Source: Roseimaritima sp. (GTDB taxonomy: Bacteria > Planctomycetota > Planctomycetia > Pirellulales > Pirellulaceae). Taken from it: a stretch of DNA of 11,302 nucleotides. Every line of letters begins with the position of its first letter. Position 1 is the first letter of the stretch. Both the position numbers and the translations under genes were made by a program. The notes below the pieces were generated by a model. That model had not been told where the DNA came from. It searched no databases and saw nothing but the letters and a program-made list of their open reading frames with translations. The DNA is taken from the NCBI GenBank assembly GCA_007124075.1, contig SLFV01000209.1:1-11302 (forward strand), given 5' to 3'. Below are positions 8,636 to 11,302 of this stretch, in pieces.

Positions 8636-8664
8636 AAGGTAGCGATCGCGTTGCAAGCTGTCAA
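8636..8664 (-). promoter_or_regulatory. sigma70-type promoter for the nusA-infB-rbfA operon
   Basis: On the minus strand a perfect TTGACA -35 (8664-8659) is followed, after exactly 17 nt, by TACCTT (8641-8636). TACCTT keeps the three most conserved -10 positions (T, A and final T). Initiation is expected near 8628-8630, giving a leader of roughly 75 nt that contains the terminator at 8580-8609. It is the best promoter match I found in the window and lies about 170 nt downstream of the ketoacyl-synthase-like stop. Confidence 0.65.
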
Positions 8665-8687
8665 CCAACATTGCCCGCTGGTCTCTA

Positions 8688-8732
8688 GCTGCCCGCTGAA
8701 AAACAAGGCAGGCCCCCTTTTCAGCGAGCAGC
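8688..8732. repeat. long inverted repeat downstream of the ketoacyl-synthase-like gene (terminator-like or REP-like)
   Basis: CGCTGAAAA (8694-8702) pairs perfectly with TTTTCAGCG (8718-8726). After a two-base mismatch on each side, GCTG (8688-8691) pairs with CAGC (8729-8732), for 13 pairs in all around a 15-nt loop. The left arm overlaps a repeated TGCCCGCTG (8672-8680 and 8690-8698). It starts about 100 nt after the stop of the ketoacyl-synthase-like gene and lies just before the nusA promoter, so it may end that upstream transcript. The A/T-rich centre of the stem resembles bidirectional terminators and some extragenic palindromes. A smaller GAGCC/GGCTC hairpin lies at 8742-8758. Confidence 0.6.
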
Positions 8733-8832
8733 CAAGATCGTGAGCCGGGGTGGGGCTCCCGGTGTGACGGAATCGGAAGGCTTGTCCCCGACCGCTGGCG
8801 GTAAAGCATTCAAAACCTCTCGGGAAGGCTTG

Positions 8833-10149
8833 CTAGTCCTGAAAACGTTGGATCCGGATGGCAGAAGCTTGGCCCTGGGGAGTCACATTAACGGACAGGA
8901 AACTGTCTCCCGCAGGGGTCTGCTGGCCGGTCGCCAGACAAATGGGCAACGCAGGGTCAAAGTACTCTGCGTTCAGCACAGGAAAAAGCGTCCTTTCGTG
9001 CAACGCCTTGATGCTAGCAATAATTTCGACCATGCCACCACCAGCCCCGAGGTTGCCAAAGTGGCTTTTCGCGGCCACGACCGGGGGCGACGCGGGATCA
9101 TTGCCAAACAAATCGGCGATCGCACCCGCTTCCTGCGCGTCCCCCAGGACCGTTCCCGCACCATGCGCATGAATGTGGCCGATCGATTCTGCGTCACCCA
9201 AGGCGCTTCGCATGACGTTTCGTAACGCCTGCCGCAGATGGTCGGGGGCAGACTGAGCCGTTACGGCGCTGCTGCCGTAGCCGACCAATTCAGCCAATAC
9301 GGTTGCACCGCGGGCTTGCGCGTGGGCGTAGGTCTCCAACACAACGGCCCCCGCTCCTTCACCCAACACACTGCCGTCTCGATCGATCGCAAACGGACGC
9401 GACATCTGCTCCATCGGCTGTCGCTCACTAGCTAATGTTTCCTGTAATACAGCGTGTGTGGTCCGCAACGGATGAATTCGCGACCCGGTCGCTCCGACGA
9501 TCAATGCGTCAGCATGTCCCCGCTGCAGGGTGGAGTGAGCTTCCATCAATGCGGCGCCCGAACTGGCCTCGCGAAGCGTAATCGAGTTGTTTGGTCCCTG
9601 CAGGTCGTTGTATATCGCTATGTGACTGGCGGGCATGTTGGGCAGGTATTTCAGCAACCACAGCGGATTGACTTGCGGTTTGCCACGCTGCCCCCACCAT
9701 TCAAAATGAAATTGGTTTTCGTCGTCCAAACAGGCTTGAACCCCCGCGGCAAACTCCTCGGGCAACGTCATGATGTAGTCGCAGCCATACAGTACACCCG
9801 TCCGTAACGGATCGCGAACAGCGGCGGTCAAGCCTGCATCGTCAATGGCCAACTGCGCAGCGGCGACCCCCATTTCAATCTCGCGGCACATCACTTTGGA
9901 GCCCTTGCGAATATTCCGCTGTACGGTTTTATCCAGTGGTCCGTAATCTTCGATGGAACCTGTGAATTGACGCGCCTCCGCACCGTATCGCAATCCCAGC
10001 GTGTCGGTCGGTAAACTTTCCAGCGGCGCGACCGCGCTGCGGCCTGTCAGCAATGACTGGTAAAGCTGGTCTGGGTCACTCCCCAAGGGACTGATGACGC
10101 CTAAACCAGTAATGACGATCCTCGTCGAGTTGACGTTATTCTTTGCCAT
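8833..10149 (-). CDS. beta-ketoacyl-ACP synthase-like protein lacking the catalytic cysteine
   Basis: The 438-aa product has the thiolase/KAS fold of FabF-type enzymes, opening with the family N-terminus RIVITGLGVISPLGSDPDQL. The usual active-site block TACASGA is replaced by REASSGA, with Ala195 where FabF has the nucleophilic Cys. The first active-site His is kept (His329 in HAHGAGTVLGD) and so is the Lys (Lys361). The second His is Asn (Asn366 in KSHFGNLGAGG). Spacing between these positions matches FabF. It therefore should not form the acyl-enzyme and may be a decarboxylase-like, chain-length-factor-like or regulatory partner of another synthase. The start is taken at ATG 10149 (an adjacent ATG at 10152 is equally possible); the frame is open back to 10287, but that extension is unlike the family. 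No clear Shine-Dalgarno is seen. No ACP or partner KAS gene is in the window. Confidence 0.85.
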   Translation of the reverse strand: MAKNNVNSTRIVITGLGVISPLGSDPDQLYQSLLTGRSAVAPLESLPTDTLGLRYGAEARQFTGSIEDYGPLDKTVQRNIRKGSKVMCREIEMGVAAAQLAIDDAGLTAAVRDPLRTGVLYGCDYIMTLPEEFAAGVQACLDDENQFHFEWWGQRGKPQVNPLWLLKYLPNMPASHIAIYNDLQGPNNSITLREASSGAALMEAHSTLQRGHADALIVGATGSRIHPLRTTHAVLQETLASERQPMEQMSRPFAIDRDGSVLGEGAGAVVLETYAHAQARGATVLAELVGYGSSAVTAQSAPDHLRQALRNVMRSALGDAESIGHIHAHGAGTVLGDAQEAGAIADLFGNDPASPPVVAAKSHFGNLGAGGGMVEIIASIKALHERTLFPVLNAEYFDPALPICLATGQQTPAGDSFLSVNVTPQGQASAIRIQRFQD

Positions 10150-10448
10150 CATGAACCAAAGGGCCGATAGAAGTAAATCAGGAATAAAAGAGCTGCCAAG
10201 AGAACGGATCCCGGTTGCTCTGCCGCATTGTAGCTTGCCACAACGCCAGCCTGCGAGGTGGGCAGGAAGCGTGGGCGGGCTTTTCAAGCGGTCAGCGGCT
10301 GCATCAATGGTTTGTTGCGAGACTTCCGCACATTCGGAGGGTTGTATGCTTGGCGGTTGTTCGGCAACCGCCTAAAGGTATCTTCCCCAAACCACGCTGT
10401 CAGTAGACCGCAGCCCTGTCCTTGCCCGCAAAAAAAGGTCCTTTCCCA
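10150..10448. other. divergent intergenic region between the ketoacyl-synthase-like and EF-hand genes
   Basis: This 299-nt gap must hold promoters for both flanking genes. On the minus strand a TACAAT hexamer (10232-10227) is a possible -10 for the ketoacyl-synthase-like gene, without a good -35. On the plus strand TTGTTC (10357-10362) and TATCTT (10379-10384), 16 nt apart, are a weak promoter candidate for the EF-hand gene. I see no gene or RNA element with a recognisable family. Confidence 0.4.
10352..10372. repeat. perfect 8-bp hairpin in the divergent promoter region
   Basis: GGCGGTTG (10352-10359) pairs perfectly with CAACCGCC (10365-10372) around the 5-nt loop TTCGG. No T-tract follows on either strand, so it is not a standard terminator. 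It overlaps the weak -35 candidate for the EF-hand gene and could be an operator palindrome or a leader structure. Confidence 0.55.
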
Positions 10449-11174
10449 ATGCTGTATACGATCAAATCCGCAACTGTCCCGACAATCGTTGCTTGCCTGA
10501 CGGTTTTCGTCCTGGCACCCAGCACTCATGGCCAAAGACCGCAAGCAGGATCGGCGGGCGATGCCGCAGAATCATCCGCGTTGCCCAGACGAGCAGGGGA
10601 GGACGAATCGCAGCTTTCGACACTTGGCGAGCGTAGTCGTCGTGAACCGCGGCGTGAAGTTGCGGAACCCGGCATTCCTGTCGATTATGAAGCAATGTCG
10701 CGGCAAATGGTAGCAAGGTTCGACCGAGACGGTGACGGAAAATTATCGGCTGCGGAGCTGGCGGTTCTGCTGCGCGAACTGAGACGATTTTCCGGGGCCC
10801 GGATGGGGCAGGGAGGGATGCCGTCTGCGGCCGGTGAAGACCCGGCAGCCTCGCGTCCGCGCAACGACGGTTTGGCCCCCGGTCCCAAAACGCTGGTTGA
10901 TCGGCTGTTTGCGGCGGATGCTGACAACGACGGCAAACTGTCAGGCGATGAGATCCCCGAGAGGCTGCGCAGGATTCTGCCGCAGATCGATACCAACGCA
11001 GACGGATCGATAGACCGAGCAGAGGCGTTGGCGATGTACACCAGATTTCAAGGTATGATGCGCAGGCAGGGAGCTCCCGGGCGCGGCCCGAATAGGATGC
11101 GACGGGGAGGAGATTCGGGAGCCGACAGGCCCACGCCAGGGGGCAACCGGCCGCGACGCCCACCAATGCAATAG
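10449..11174 (+). CDS. secreted EF-hand calcium-binding protein
   Basis: The 241-aa product starts with a signal peptide (residues 1-28: Lys6, hydrophobic core TIVACLTVFVLA, cleavage likely after STHG). Three canonical 12-residue EF-hand loops follow: DRDGDGKLSAAE at 92-103, DADNDGKLSGDE at 157-168 and DTNADGSIDRAE at 181-192. Each has Asp at positions 1, 3 and 5, or an Asn/Ala variant, and Glu at 12. They imply calcium binding outside the cytoplasm. Between the first and second loops lies a Gly/Ala/Pro/Arg linker, and the last 40 residues are a basic Gly/Arg/Pro/Met-rich tail. The ATG at 10449 is preferred over an in-frame TTG at 10422 because it begins the signal peptide; AGG lies about 11 nt upstream. 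Function beyond calcium binding is unknown. Such small secreted EF-hand proteins are common in planctomycetes. Confidence 0.88.
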   Translation: MLYTIKSATVPTIVACLTVFVLAPSTHGQRPQAGSAGDAAESSALPRRAGEDESQLSTLGERSRREPRREVAEPGIPVDYEAMSRQMVARFDRDGDGKLSAAELAVLLRELRRFSGARMGQGGMPSAAGEDPAASRPRNDGLAPGPKTLVDRLFAADADNDGKLSGDEIPERLRRILPQIDTNADGSIDRAEALAMYTRFQGMMRRQGAPGRGPNRMRRGGDSGADRPTPGGNRPRRPPMQ

Positions 11175-11302
11175 GCTTCCAGCGAATCCAGGCACGCCCC
11201 ATTTTGCGGCCATTAGTAAATGGACGCCGCTCCGCTCCCTGTCACGCAGAAACGCCTCAACCTCACTCGCCACGGCACGCTCCTTATTCGCGTGCTCACG
11301 CG
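11175..11302. other. window end without a supported gene
   Basis: These 128 nt follow the EF-hand stop. A frame open on the plus strand from ATG 11220 to the window end, and a minus-strand frame ending at a TAA at 11215-11213, are both too short to judge. An imperfect hairpin (GCGGCCATT at 11206-11214 with AATGG and CCGC downstream, 3-nt bulge) lies about 30 nt after the stop and could end the EF-hand transcript, but it lacks a T-tract. Confidence 0.3.

Noticed and set aside
10462..11202. A 246-codon minus-strand open frame opposite the EF-hand gene
   Set aside because: The plus strand has a signal peptide and three canonical EF-hand loops; the opposite frame has no recognisable domain.

Overview
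The window looks like a chromosomal segment from a Gram-negative-type bacterium, most likely a planctomycete of the Pirellulaceae kind (Rhodopirellula and relatives). That placement is inference. It rests on moderately GC-rich DNA, poor Shine-Dalgarno sites, short genes with Lys/Ala- or Pro/Arg-rich tails, a secreted EF-hand protein, an exported glutathione peroxidase, and a compact nusA-infB-rbfA cluster with no rimP or ylxR gene between or just upstream. I see no mobile element, tRNA, rRNA or CRISPR array.

Layout. At the left edge a signal-peptide-bearing glutathione peroxidase (minus, cut by the window end) is divergent from aspS (plus, GTG start at 610). AspS converges on a minus-strand block. 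Between them (2377-2537) is a nested inverted repeat that may end transcription. The minus-strand block, in transcription order, is nusA (8553-7249), infB (7108-4190), rbfA (4152-3715) and an HhH-GPD DNA-glycosylase-like gene with a histone-H1-like Lys-rich tail (3620-2538). Upstream of nusA, on the same strand, is a ketoacyl-ACP-synthase-like gene (10149-8833). A divergent gene for a secreted three-EF-hand protein (10449-11174, plus) follows, and the last 128 bases hold no gene I can support.

How the parts fit. NusA (transcription elongation/termination), IF-2 (initiator tRNA delivery) and RbfA (30S maturation) form the classic transcription-translation operon. The most striking non-coding signal lies directly before nusA. 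A good sigma70-type promoter (TTGACA, 17-bp spacer, TACCTT) is followed within about 20-50 nt by a textbook intrinsic terminator (7-bp GC stem plus eight T), and only 26 nt separate the T-tract from the nusA ATG. This arrangement predicts attenuation of the operon, plausibly feedback by NusA, which promotes hairpin termination. Other points worth attention are the ketoacyl synthase whose catalytic Cys is Ala and whose second His is Asn, the glycosylase-H1-tail fusion, and an AspRS with His31, a residue associated with tRNA-Asn mischarging enzymes.
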